Positions 28,636 through 38,076 of a stretch of DNA of 64,000 nucleotides are shown piece by piece. A model generated the notes under the pieces. The model did not search any database and had not been told where the DNA came from. It saw nothing but the letters and a program-made list of their open reading frames with translations. Numbering within the stretch: the stretch's first letter is position 1; every line of letters begins with the position of its first letter. A program made the translations under genes and the position numbers. Origin of the DNA: Sphingobacterium kitahiroshimense (GTDB taxonomy: Bacteria; Bacteroidota; Bacteroidia; Sphingobacteriales; Sphingobacteriaceae). The stretch covers positions 2,294,001 through 2,358,000 of the forward strand of contig NZ_JAOQNK010000001.1 of assembly GCF_025961315.1 (NCBI RefSeq), given 5' to 3'.

Positions 28636-30087
28636 CTATTCAATTTTCTTTACACAGCTCCCTCTAGGCGCATCACTTTCAAAAAGTACCATTTCTGAAT
28701 GCAGAAATTTCGCAGCATCTGCAGAATCCTTCACTTTGACAGCACTCCGTGTTATCATTTCTGACTCATACTCCATCAACACGGATTCCCTTATTCCAGT
28801 TTTTTTCCAATGAGATGATCCACATCCTTTTGAAATACCCCGCGCTAATGCCAATGCGTCCAGTAAGGCTTGATTTGCCCCTTGTCCTTTAAAGGGACTC
28901 ATAGGATGGGCCGCATCTCCGATTAATGTTACCTGCTTCCCATTATCCATAAGCCCCGCTTCAAGTAACGCTCGATCATACACAGGATAACCTGAAATAA
29001 GATCAACCTCGGTAGCAGCTAGAATCTGAGGAATAGGATCGTGCCATGGCGTCCTGCGGCATGCCTCCTCTTTAAGGGCCTGCGGTCCCTGTAAACTTAA
29101 AGCTTTTGCTTCATTTTCAGAGACAGGAAAACTAAGTTGCCACATAACAGAATCTGAAGTATAGGGCATGATATAAATACGATCATTTCCATTAGCTGTT
29201 TGAAAAACCGTCGCACCGTCCAATAAAGTGCTTGTGATATTATTGAGCGCACTCAAAGAACAAATACCCAATATCACCATACAATCAAGATAACGTAAAG
29301 GATTCACATCATCACCAAGCAATAACTTGCGGACAGAACTTCGAATACCATCTGCACCAACTACTAAATCGGCTTTCGAAGTTATGATTTCACCGTTCAC
29401 TTGGAAATCTAAGACAGCCCTCCCGTTCTCATCTTGCTTAAAATTCACCAATTGATGTGCCCACTTAATTCTATCATTTCCACCAAGCTGCTGTAAAAGT
29501 GCCTGCCGTAGTGATTGACGGGCTATATGTACATTCGAACGTTTCGCAACCATCTCAACATCCGAAGACAACCATTTCCTCATCCCCCACTCACCTATCA
29601 CTTCACCTGCAGTTGTATGAACCACATGCTTTGTGGAAACCACACCTTCGTCCAAAGTTAAAATACCTAATGAAGAAATAGCTTTACTAGCCTGTTGCAA
29701 AGTAAGTCCATAACCCTGAGACCTAGTGCTAAAGTCACGATCGCGTTCATAAAGCGTAAAAGGAATACCACGGTGCATACACGCCACCGCTAGCGCAATA
29801 CCACCAATACCCGCACCAATAATAGCAACATGTGGATAATGCTCTTCGTCAGGTATAACTGGTTCGTTAGACAGAATCAAGCCCGAACCATTACAGTGCA
29901 AACAAGTATATTGATGACCTTTAGGGCGAACAGGTACATTGCCCTCACCTTTCATTGTTTCAAATTGATCGCATGCAAGCTGGTAATTTAACCGTACTTT
30001 CTTACTAAGCTTACGTCTTTTTTTTCCGCGTCCCAAGCATTCCCGGCACATCACCCAATAAGTTCCTTTATTTTCTACTCCCTTCAC
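28636..30087 (-). CDS. FAD-dependent monooxygenase with N-terminal CxxCxGxG module
   Basis: A 483-residue two-part protein. Residues 1-70 hold two CxxCxGxG motifs (CRECLGRG with Cys14/Cys17, CLHCNGSG with Cys62/Cys65) like the DnaJ zinc modules, separated by a basic stretch (KKRRKLSKKVR). Then comes a class A flavin monooxygenase: GAGIGG (91-96), LYERD, the second FAD motif GDAAHPMSPFKGQGANQALLDALALARGI. It resembles the PHBH/UbiH-like hydroxylases; substrate unknown. The zinc-like module could bind RNA, protein or metal. The frame continues without a stop or ATG between the parts, so they are one product. It faces the TolC gene convergently. Confidence 0.9.
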   Translation of the reverse strand: MKGVENKGTYWVMCRECLGRGKKRRKLSKKVRLNYQLACDQFETMKGEGNVPVRPKGHQYTCLHCNGSGLILSNEPVIPDEEHYPHVAIIGAGIGGIALAVACMHRGIPFTLYERDRDFSTRSQGYGLTLQQASKAISSLGILTLDEGVVSTKHVVHTTAGEVIGEWGMRKWLSSDVEMVAKRSNVHIARQSLRQALLQQLGGNDRIKWAHQLVNFKQDENGRAVLDFQVNGEIITSKADLVVGADGIRSSVRKLLLGDDVNPLRYLDCMVILGICSLSALNNITSTLLDGATVFQTANGNDRIYIMPYTSDSVMWQLSFPVSENEAKALSLQGPQALKEEACRRTPWHDPIPQILAATEVDLISGYPVYDRALLEAGLMDNGKQVTLIGDAAHPMSPFKGQGANQALLDALALARGISKGCGSSHWKKTGIRESVLMEYESEMITRSAVKVKDSADAAKFLHSEMVLFESDAPRGSCVKKIE

Positions 30088-30391
30088 TTCAACTTTAATT
30101 TAACATATTCAGATAAATTAGCAATTTACGAGTACAGTAAAGCTAAGTGACCTACGTCTATGATACTACTAATAAATAGTATAAAACATTACTTTATCAA
30201 TAGATTGCAACAAAGTAATGATACAAATTTACGACAAATAATAGGTTTCGCCATTGCAAAAAATAACCCGAATAATATTTATTTATAAGACGACATTGAT
30301 CCACTCAGACGCAAAAACATTGAATTCACATCAAGAATGAAGAGGAGCTCAATAAAGATATGTATATTAGATTTACTAAACCTTTTTCAAC
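30088..30391. other. Intergenic region between divergent monooxygenase and hydrolase genes
   Basis: 304 nt, AT-rich. The minus strand holds TAAATTTG at 30224-30231, a possible -7 box for the monooxygenase gene. Nothing else recognised. Confidence 0.5.
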
Positions 30392-32941
30392 ATGCAATAC
30401 CAGCAATCACTCTTAAATATAAAATCGATTTTCATAATCTTGTTTTTAAGTTTAATAATCATACCTTCTTCGGCACAAAACATACATCGCTTTACAGAAG
30501 GGCTTAGCATAGAAGCATCCTTTACCTATGGAAGGGAAGCCATATATACAGACGAACTACTCTGGTATTTTTACCAGCATAAATTATCCACCCCTGTGGC
30601 AGGAACAACTTTAGATGGCAAAGATGATAAAGCTTTATGGACTATTGTAAAAGCCGATACTAGTGGCTTCTTTAGACGTCAACAAAATAGAGCGACCAAC
30701 CTACAGCAACCCAATAATCCACCAGGACCAGGTCGTATTGCACAGCAAAGTCAAAACACAACATCTGCCGCATCAACATATAGAGGGCCGCGCCCGAGCT
30801 ATCTTTATCTTACTTACCATTCAAATAAAGAACAGGCCGCTCTACTCAATATCAGAGGGAATAGCGCAGTTCTTATTAATGGTGAAATGCATACTGGCGA
30901 CCCCTATCGTATGGGCTGGCTATATATTCCCGTCCAGTTGAAGAAAGGCTTAAACGAATTTTATGTAAGAGGTTCTTTCATAGCTGCGACACTCAGTTTT
31001 CCAAAAAACAAAATACAGATAGCAACCGAAGACCTGACACTTCCAGATATCGTACAGGGTAAACAAAATCAGAATCTCCTTATCGGCCTAGTTCTGATTA
31101 ATACAAGTAATAAAAATATTCATAATATAAAAATTCAGAGCAATACTGGAGGGAGAAAAGTAATTTCAACAGCACCTGTTCTTATGGCCAATAGTACACG
31201 GAAAATTATCGTTCCTGTTGATGCATCTGCAATAAATAGTTTAGGTGAAGTACAAACTGATATCGCTATCTGGGATAAAGAAAAGTTGATCGAGACGAAA
31301 AAAATACCGCTGAGAAGTGTATCGGGAAATACTCCCTATCGAATCACATTCATCAGCAAAATAGATAATAGTTTACAATATTATGCCGTAAATCCAGCCT
31401 TAGGAGGAGAAAAAGCAGGAGATGCACTTTTCTTTTCAGTACATGGTGCCGGTGTAGAAGCCTTAGGGCAAGCACAGGCTTATCAAGCAAAGGATTGGGG
31501 AACACTTGTCGCACCGACCAATCGTCGCCCCCGCGGGTTCAACTGGGAGGATTGGGGCAGAATGGACGCTTTAGAAGTACTCGACCTTGCCCAACAAACG
31601 TTAAAGCCAGACAGCCAAAAAATTTACTTAACTGGTCATTCCATGGGCGGACACGGCACCTGGTTCCTAGGCGCTACTTATCCAGAAAAGTGGGCAGCAA
31701 TAGCACCTTGTGCAGGATATCCAACTTTAAAAGGCTACGGATCTGCTGATGGGCTGATACCAGAAAAAGGCCGAAATATGTATGAAGACATATTATTAAA
31801 GTCAGGAAATCAAAGTGATGTAATTGCATATGCAAGCAACTACAAACCTTTAGGAATATATGTGCTCCATGGTGATGCTGATCGAACAGTATCTGTTGAA
31901 TATGCACGTCAAATGCGTAAATTACTCGGAACTTTTCATCCGGATTTTAGCTATTACGAATATCCAGGTGGATCACATTGGTACAGTAATGAAAGTGTCG
32001 ACTGGAAACCTTTATTTGATTACTTTAAAATACATCAAAGAAAAACAACAAACGAAGTCGATCATATTGATTTCAAAACATCAAATCCTGGTATCTCAGC
32101 GACATACTACTGGAGTACGATCTATCAACAGATTAAGCCACTTGATTATTCACAAATTGTACTTACTAGAAATCTGGAGAAAAGAACCCTAATCGGTAAA
32201 ACAGATAATGTACAGATATTGAAATTAAATTTGGAAGGTTTTCAGAAAAATGAACCCATCACGATTGATATCGACAGCTCCAATACAATTACCTATCAGT
32301 GGAATACAATTGAACAATCTGTAGTGTACCTCAAAAGAGAAACCCAAGGTTGGTTAGTTGTTGAAAGACCAAAGCTAGATCAAAAAGGCCCTCACCGGAA
32401 CGGTTCTTTTAAAGAGGCCTTTAACCACAGTATGGTGTATGTTTATGGTACAACCGGAACTAAAGACGAAAATAAATGGGCTTTAGAAAAAGTACTCCAT
32501 GATGCTGAAGCATGGTATTACAGAGGTAATGGAACATTTGATATGATAGCTGACCGCGACTTTGATGCAGAAAAATACATTGATCGCAATATTATATTAA
32601 TTGGTAATGCAAAAACAAATAGTGCTTGGAACAAACTGCTTAGTGACTGCCCAATTACGGTAACGTCTGATCAAATTAAAATAGATAAACAAACTTATAA
32701 AGGCAATAATTTAGGCGGTTACTTTTACTGGAAAAAACCAGGAACCGAAACCAGAGGTGTTGGCGTGATTACAGGAACTGGACTTAAAGGAATGCAGGCC
32801 ACAGGAGCAAATCAATATTTTGCAGGAGCTAGTGGTTTTCCAGATTATATGTTCTTCAATTTAGATATGTTAAAAAATGGTCCAGAGAATATAATAGATG
32901 CAGGATTTTACTCGAATGAATGGAAGATAGAAGCAAAATAA
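30392..32941 (+). CDS. Large secreted alpha/beta-hydrolase (prolyl-oligopeptidase/esterase-like)
   Basis: An 849-residue exported hydrolase. Signal peptide about 1-29 (SSAQ), a beta-sandwich N-terminal region (30-330, with a low-complexity Gln/Asn/Pro-rich stretch near 90-130), then an alpha/beta-hydrolase core with GHSMGGHGTWFLGATYPE (nucleophile Ser), Asp in YVLHGDADRTV and His in YPGGSHWYSN. The last 270 residues are beta-rich and of unknown role. The core resembles PHB-depolymerase/feruloyl-esterase-like S9 relatives, so ester or peptide cleavage is possible. It stands alone. Confidence 0.85.
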   Translation: MQYQQSLLNIKSIFIILFLSLIIIPSSAQNIHRFTEGLSIEASFTYGREAIYTDELLWYFYQHKLSTPVAGTTLDGKDDKALWTIVKADTSGFFRRQQNRATNLQQPNNPPGPGRIAQQSQNTTSAASTYRGPRPSYLYLTYHSNKEQAALLNIRGNSAVLINGEMHTGDPYRMGWLYIPVQLKKGLNEFYVRGSFIAATLSFPKNKIQIATEDLTLPDIVQGKQNQNLLIGLVLINTSNKNIHNIKIQSNTGGRKVISTAPVLMANSTRKIIVPVDASAINSLGEVQTDIAIWDKEKLIETKKIPLRSVSGNTPYRITFISKIDNSLQYYAVNPALGGEKAGDALFFSVHGAGVEALGQAQAYQAKDWGTLVAPTNRRPRGFNWEDWGRMDALEVLDLAQQTLKPDSQKIYLTGHSMGGHGTWFLGATYPEKWAAIAPCAGYPTLKGYGSADGLIPEKGRNMYEDILLKSGNQSDVIAYASNYKPLGIYVLHGDADRTVSVEYARQMRKLLGTFHPDFSYYEYPGGSHWYSNESVDWKPLFDYFKIHQRKTTNEVDHIDFKTSNPGISATYYWSTIYQQIKPLDYSQIVLTRNLEKRTLIGKTDNVQILKLNLEGFQKNEPITIDIDSSNTITYQWNTIEQSVVYLKRETQGWLVVERPKLDQKGPHRNGSFKEAFNHSMVYVYGTTGTKDENKWALEKVLHDAEAWYYRGNGTFDMIADRDFDAEKYIDRNIILIGNAKTNSAWNKLLSDCPITVTSDQIKIDKQTYKGNNLGGYFYWKKPGTETRGVGVITGTGLKGMQATGANQYFAGASGFPDYMFFNLDMLKNGPENIIDAGFYSNEWKIEAK

Positions 32942-33140
32942 AAAAAATAAGGCAAATAGAATCAGAAAATTAAATTGTAAAGTGATCTAGCTTTAAAAAA
33001 TATTAAACAACAAAATAACTACCTCATTAGCAAAATGATGACTTTTTCAACATTTAAATTAGAGGGGATTGGCAAACTATTTGTTATAACAGCGAAAGTT
33101 TTCCTTTTGAAAACTTAAACTAATATTTTTTATAATTATC

Positions 33141-33656
33141 ATGAAAAAAGTAATTCTACCTTTTCTTACTCTTTTTACTTTATTATTTGCCGCTCATCAG
33201 AAGGCAAATGCACAAACACCTTATCGTACGGCCATTGGTTTAGGGATAGATTTAGGTGATGGCGAAACTTTATTTGGTCCACAAATAAAACATAACTTTG
33301 GCGGAAATGACGCTGTAAATGCACAGGTATTATTTGGGGATAATATCACAGTGCTAGGCGTTGACTATTCCTATAACAAAAGAATTCCAGGAGCTCGTGG
33401 TCTTTCCTGGTATATTGGTGTTGGTCCGCAAGTATCGTTTATCGATTATGATAAAGGGTACAAAAAGTATCATTGGAAAGATGGTGATGATACGCATGTA
33501 GATTTTGCAATAAGACCAGCGCTCGGTTTAGAATTTAGAATTCCTTCCGCTCCATTGGCGATGCATTTTGATTGGAAACCTTGGTGGAATATTTCTCATG
33601 ATGTTAACTTTGATCCATCAAGTTTCTCATTGGGATTCAAATTCGTTTTAAAATAA
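33141..33656 (+). CDS. Small outer-membrane beta-barrel-like protein
   Basis: A 171-residue exported protein with signal peptide 1-25 (KANAQ). The mature part alternates short amphipathic strands (RTAIGLGIDLG, WYIGVGPQVSF, FSLGFKFVLK) as in 8-stranded barrels; no enzyme motif. The family appears as a hypothetical in Sphingobacteriaceae. A hairpin terminator follows. Confidence 0.75.
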   Translation: MKKVILPFLTLFTLLFAAHQKANAQTPYRTAIGLGIDLGDGETLFGPQIKHNFGGNDAVNAQVLFGDNITVLGVDYSYNKRIPGARGLSWYIGVGPQVSFIDYDKGYKKYHWKDGDDTHVDFAIRPALGLEFRIPSAPLAMHFDWKPWWNISHDVNFDPSSFSLGFKFVLK

Positions 33657-34054
33657 ACGAAATTATAGCTAACAAAAAAAGGAACTCCTGCACAACATAA
33701 AGTTTGCAGGAGTTTTTTTATCATAAAACTTCAATTACCCTAACCGATAAAAATTCATCTTCCAATCTGAAATAATAAACGGGAGCTACTGCTATTTTGA
33801 TCTTCTCCTCTGCCATCTAACCTAAACAAAGGTTAATATATACAACCATGAAATAACCCTAAACATACATATAGTTAAGTTTCTGGATAAGAAGAATTGA
33901 TTATTTTTAGTAAACGATAAATATTACTATCTTTATTAATAACTGAGTACCAATAGTTTTTAAATTTTTGTGTTTTATAAAAGGATAAAACTTTATAGAA
34001 ATGCTGATCTATTCAAAACCATACTCAATTTAAACCACAATCAAAATTTTAATA
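33657..34054. other. 398-nt intergenic region before the SMP-30 gene
   Basis: Holds the terminator at 33682-33719. The remainder is AT-rich with no reading frame of note. Confidence 0.6.
33682..33719 (+). terminator. Rho-independent terminator
   Basis: Stem AACTCCTGCA / TGCAGGAGTT followed by seven T; it ends the barrel-protein transcript. Confidence 0.85.
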
Positions 34055-35068
34055 ATGACTATTCATAGAAACATAAAATTGACAGTAGCTATATTGACTA
34101 TAATATTTTCATCACCTGTATTCGGACAAACTCCTTCAAAATTCTATGATCAAGCTAAAATAGAGGTATTTCACCCCGATTTTAAAAAAATAATTGACCC
34201 TCTTATAAAAATTGAGTTACTAGCAGAAGGTTTCCAGTGGACAGAGGGACCGGTATGGGTTCAAAAAGGTAACTATCTCTTGTTTAGCGACACAAGGCTG
34301 AACACCATATATAAGTGGTCCTCAAAAAATGGAGTAGAGAAATTTATACAACCTGCAGGATACCAAGGAACTGAGATCTACAGTGAAGAACCAGGTACTA
34401 ATGGGCTCGTGATCAACAAAGAAGGATATCTCGTTGCATGTGATCATGGGAATAGACAAATTGTTCAGATCGATCTCAATAAACGAAAATTTACACCATT
34501 AAGTACACACTGGAAACAGCTCAGATTTAATTCCCCTAATGATATCTGTCAACATGATCATGGAGATTACTTTTTCACTGACCCTCCTTACGGACTCCCT
34601 AACCGGGAAGTGGATACTATAAATAGAGAGATCATTAGTAATGGTGTATATCGACTAGATTCCTTTGGAAACGCGATCCAAATAATCTCTAATTTAACAA
34701 GACCTAATGGTATAGCACTTTCAACAAAACAAGATAAACTGTATGTCTCCATTAGTGATCACAAGCACCCATTTATTATGGAATATTCTTTAAATAATAA
34801 ATTAGAAGTGGGAAAACCAGAGGTTTTTGTTGATTTCAAATTAAAGTTTCCATCAGAACCAATGGCTGCCGATGGTATTAAAGTACATCCTGACGGATAT
34901 GTTTTTGCCGCTGCTGGAAGCGGAATTATCATACTGAACGATAAAGGAGATGTAATAGGTAGAATTAAACTCGGAATTGCAACGGCAAACTGTAATTTCG
35001 GTGGAGATGGATATCTATATATAACTGCCTCTGATAAACTCTTACGCGTTCCCCTTCTGAAATTATAA
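34055..35068 (+). CDS. SMP-30/gluconolactonase/LRE family protein (exported)
   Basis: A 337-residue exported six-bladed propeller. Signal peptide 1-24 (VFGQ). Metal-site and signature segments: EGFQWTEGPVW, NGLVINKEGYLVACDHG, NSPNDICQHDHGDYFFTDPPYG, RPNGIALS, AADGIKVHPDG. These are the gluconolactonase-like calcium-lactonase motifs. Substrate is likely a sugar lactone outside the cytoplasm, but this is family inference. Monocistronic. Confidence 0.9.
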   Translation: MTIHRNIKLTVAILTIIFSSPVFGQTPSKFYDQAKIEVFHPDFKKIIDPLIKIELLAEGFQWTEGPVWVQKGNYLLFSDTRLNTIYKWSSKNGVEKFIQPAGYQGTEIYSEEPGTNGLVINKEGYLVACDHGNRQIVQIDLNKRKFTPLSTHWKQLRFNSPNDICQHDHGDYFFTDPPYGLPNREVDTINREIISNGVYRLDSFGNAIQIISNLTRPNGIALSTKQDKLYVSISDHKHPFIMEYSLNNKLEVGKPEVFVDFKLKFPSEPMAADGIKVHPDGYVFAAAGSGIIILNDKGDVIGRIKLGIATANCNFGGDGYLYITASDKLLRVPLLKL

Positions 35069-35483
35069 TATCCAAATTTCAGAACATTCGATTTACGTAT
35101 CACATAAATCTTGATTTCCAGCACTTGCTATCCCCCCTTTAGCAATGATGTTTTTGTTTCAGCTGACAACCAAAAGAATACAAAAAAATGTTGTTATAGC
35201 AGAATCGCTCGTAAAAATTAAATTTTTACCTGCTTATAATAAAAATGCTACACCGCAAATTCCATAAAAATAGAATCACATCCTAATTATCTAAAGTTAT
35301 TTTAATTTTCCTATTGCAGGGTTAATTAATTATGATTAAAATTGATAAATAATAAATAAAATAAAAAATGAATTTAATTCCCTAATAGAACAAAATTAGT
35401 TTTAAAAAATACCATTCAGATCTAAACTCATTAATTTTTATTAAATATATTTTTATCAAAAACCTAAACACCGTAAGATTCTT
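35069..35483. other. 415-nt AT-rich region upstream of the lipoprotein toxin candidate
   Basis: No gene or hairpin recognised. Extremely AT-rich in its second half, as often seen before acquired genes; presumably contains the promoter of the next operon. Confidence 0.5.
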
Positions 35484-36257
35484 ATGACTAGATTTACACA
35501 AAAAATGATGTTAATTCTGTTGATTTTCACAAGTCAACTTGTTATTAACTGTTCTTCAGACAATGATCCAATTAATGAAGAAATTGAAAACCCAACCGGA
35601 TGGATGGATGATCTGGAGAGATCACTTGGTACAGGTACTAAGGCCAAATTAAATAATTGGGTAGAAAAAGGATTAGATAATACGAAGCTAAAAGAAGCTT
35701 TCTCTAAAACGAGTGATAAAGCTTGTTTAATGACTAAACTTGAAACTGCAATCAGCATTTATCACCAAAGAGTTCATATAGAAGATTGGAACAATATTCC
35801 AGGAATCGCAAAATCTGATTATAAATCAAATGGTTTATTGGCAGGTATTAACCATCCGGATTGGAATGATCCAGCTTTAGATCTACCAGCTATTGAGGCC
35901 GCCAACTTTGTTGATGCAACAGCAACGGTTCTACCTTCCGGAACAAAAATTTACCGGGTAACCGGAGGTAATCCTGCAGGAGGATACTGGACAAAGGAAA
36001 AACCAAAATCTGTTGGAGCTGTTATTGGTGGTACTGCCGTTCAGCCCGCTTGGAACGATTTTAGTAAATGCTACGAATATGAAGTTCCACAAAAGCAGAC
36101 TTTAAAAGTTTGGCAGGGAATTACCGCAAAACAACCTATTGCAGCAGGTGTAATTAATCCACACCTACCTGGAGGAGAACTACAGTTATTCATCCCTCCA
36201 GCAGTTAGAGACGATGCTTTTAAAAAATTAGTAATACAAATTCCATTATCATGGTAA
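35484..36257 (+). CDS. Lipoprotein with C-terminal polymorphic-toxin-like domain (putative)
   Basis: A 257-residue lipoprotein: lipobox LVINC with Cys23, followed by the acidic SSDNDPINEE, which resembles the Bacteroidota export signal for surface lipoproteins. Residues 40-145 look helical. From about 149 the protein resembles Bacteroidota toxin C-termini I remember: GTKIYRV (Arg158), GGYWT (168-170), a WN-containing strand, LKVWQG (207-212) and PGGELQLFIPP (229-239). The layout recalls ADP-ribosyltransferase-like toxins, but Gln234 stands where a catalytic Glu would be expected. The stop overlaps the start of a small acidic gene by 7 nt, like toxin/immunity pairs. Substrate and true activity unknown. 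Confidence 0.65.
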   Translation: MTRFTQKMMLILLIFTSQLVINCSSDNDPINEEIENPTGWMDDLERSLGTGTKAKLNNWVEKGLDNTKLKEAFSKTSDKACLMTKLETAISIYHQRVHIEDWNNIPGIAKSDYKSNGLLAGINHPDWNDPALDLPAIEAANFVDATATVLPSGTKIYRVTGGNPAGGYWTKEKPKSVGAVIGGTAVQPAWNDFSKCYEYEVPQKQTLKVWQGITAKQPIAAGVINPHLPGGELQLFIPPAVRDDAFKKLVIQIPLSW

Positions 36258-36529
36258 GTTCAGAGAAAATAAAAAATGATTATCTAAAGTTATTGCAACT
36301 AATAGAAAAAGAAGCCGCAAATGAAACCACTATTCAAGCATATCTAAACTATCTCAATAACTACAAAGACAGATTCATAAACGAAGATAACATTCAGCAC
36401 GGTCAGGAATTGAGAGAATTTTTGAAAGGGGCAAATAGATTCTCAGATGAATTTTCATTTTCTAATCAAAATATTTCTCAAATACGGACATTAATCAATA
36501 GTATTTATGAGTCACTAAACAACTCATAA
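36251..36529 (+). CDS. Putative immunity protein for the lipoprotein toxin candidate
   Basis: A 92-residue acidic, all-helical cytoplasmic protein with no signal peptide. Its ATG (36251) lies inside the last codons of the upstream gene (ATGGTAA, 7-nt overlap), so translation is coupled. Small size, acidity, position and a terminator straight after are what immunity genes look like; the family itself was not recognised. Alternative: an unrelated small regulator. Confidence 0.6.
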   Translation: MVSSEKIKNDYLKLLQLIEKEAANETTIQAYLNYLNNYKDRFINEDNIQHGQELREFLKGANRFSDEFSFSNQNISQIRTLINSIYESLNNS

Positions 36530-36544
36530 TAGATCAGACCATTA

Positions 36545-36580
36545 AAGATTGCTATCTTTTTATGCAGATAGCAGTCTTTT
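36545..36580 (+). terminator. Terminator of the toxin/immunity unit
   Basis: Stem AAGATTGCTATCT / AGATAGCAGTCTT with one G-U pair and an 8-nt loop, ending in TTTT. Lies 15 nt after the small gene. Confidence 0.75.
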
Positions 36581-36646
36581 ATGTCGAAATAGACATTTTA
36601 TTCACAATAGCTTCTTGCTCAAAAGGGATAAAAATTACACTTCAAT

Positions 36647-37915
36647 TCATTGGTTCTTATTCAAATTTTGCATAATTTTTTCTACAATTGCTTTTGCATC
36701 ATCACTTACTCCAAAAACAAGTCCTGATTTTTTCTTCCGTAACCAGGGAAAGCCTATGCAATAAAGACCCTCCGTTAGCATTTCACCATCTACATGCTCA
36801 GGTCTTCCCTTATCATCAACTAAAGATGCATTTAGATAACTAAAGTCATATCCAAACCCTGTAGCCCAAATTATTGTAGCTATATCAAAGTCTCTTAAAC
36901 AAAGTATACGTAAATCGGAAGCTGAAACATAGTTATTATCAGGACAATCTGAAAGATCCTCCTCTTCTTCTGAAATAAATGCAGAATGCTTTTCAAGGTA
37001 AGCATCTACTTGACTCTTAATAAAAACCGAGGTTTCATCTGCATAATGGATATTACTTTTAGCATTATCATCAAAATATAGATTTTCATCATCTACGCCT
37101 TTTAAACCACCAAGAATTGTGACCCCTATACTATACAATGATTGATAACTTACCGTATGTCCTAACAAACCTAGACCTGAAACTTGAGGTTGCACAGCAA
37201 GTAAATGAGATTTTTCTTTTAACAACTTACTGGACATATCCATCATCCCCATCCGATCCATCCATTCCATGATATCTTTCCCTTTATAGCGGCGTGGTGC
37301 TCTTGCGACTTTACTTCCAGCTAAATATACTTTTCTCTTTGCCAGAGCCAGTTCTTCAGCAATCTGACAACCTGATTGCCCACCTCCCACAACCAATATA
37401 TTTCCAGTAGGCATTTGTTTCACATTCTTATATTCGGAAGCGTGAAATTGTTTTACATGAGCAGGTACGTTTTTCCATAGCTTGGGCAATGAAATCTTAT
37501 TCATAATACCCGAAGCGATTACAACTGCTTTTGATAAAAATGTATAAAATACACCCTCCTTCTCTATATTAACAGCAAAACCTATGTCAGTTTTTTCAAT
37601 TCCGATTACTTTATGGTTTTCTAATATAGGTAGGTTAAATGTTCGAACATACTTTTTCAAATACATTACAAATTCTTCTTTAGTCATAAAGTATTCCCTT
37701 TTATTAATCGGAATATCCATACCAGGAAGAGTGGTCATCCAGTTCGGTGTATTCATTTTGAATGAATCCCAGCGATGCTCTTTCCACGAATAACCAATAA
37801 AATGCTGCTCCAATACGATATGTTTTATTCTATGGTTTTTAAGATAATAGCCTATGGCCAGTCCAGCTTGCCCAGCTCCGACAACAATAACATCCTGTAT
37901 TTTTTCAACTTTCAT
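36647..37915 (-). CDS. Flavin-containing monooxygenase-like oxidoreductase (CzcO/FMO type)
   Basis: A 422-residue NAD(P)/FAD enzyme. FAD motif VGAGQAGLAIGYYL (12-25), the FMO-related VKQFHASEYKN segment in the middle, NADP motif VVGGGQSGCQIAEEL, and IIWATGFGYDF near the C-terminus (ATG motif). Similar proteins are annotated as putative flavin monooxygenases/K+ transport-associated CzcO; substrate unknown. It begins 98 nt from the divergent AraC promoter box, which may indicate control by that regulator. Confidence 0.9.
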   Translation of the reverse strand: MKVEKIQDVIVVGAGQAGLAIGYYLKNHRIKHIVLEQHFIGYSWKEHRWDSFKMNTPNWMTTLPGMDIPINKREYFMTKEEFVMYLKKYVRTFNLPILENHKVIGIEKTDIGFAVNIEKEGVFYTFLSKAVVIASGIMNKISLPKLWKNVPAHVKQFHASEYKNVKQMPTGNILVVGGGQSGCQIAEELALAKRKVYLAGSKVARAPRRYKGKDIMEWMDRMGMMDMSSKLLKEKSHLLAVQPQVSGLGLLGHTVSYQSLYSIGVTILGGLKGVDDENLYFDDNAKSNIHYADETSVFIKSQVDAYLEKHSAFISEEEEDLSDCPDNNYVSASDLRILCLRDFDIATIIWATGFGYDFSYLNASLVDDKGRPEHVDGEMLTEGLYCIGFPWLRKKKSGLVFGVSDDAKAIVEKIMQNLNKNQ

Positions 37916-38008
37916 TTTAAACTGTCTTAAAAAAATTCAACTTATGAAGGAATAAAGCAAATTGTATATCGAGTTCATTCCAAAACAATACATAAAAACT
38001 TATTTGCT

Positions 38009-38016
38009 TACCTTTG
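38009..38016 (+). promoter_or_regulatory. -7 box for the AraC-type gene at 38077
   Basis: TACCTTTG, an exact TAnnTTTG match, 60 nt before the ATG. It contains the TTG that would otherwise appear as an upstream start, which argues against that start. Confidence 0.55.
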
Positions 38017-38076
38017 TACAAATATTATCATTACATATCGAGAGAAGATAACGCAATAGAGATTAAAACCTACGCA

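Noticed and set aside
38014..38076. TTG-initiated N-terminal extension of the AraC gene
   Set aside because: The TTG lies within the TACCTTTG promoter box; the ATG at 38077 is the credible start.
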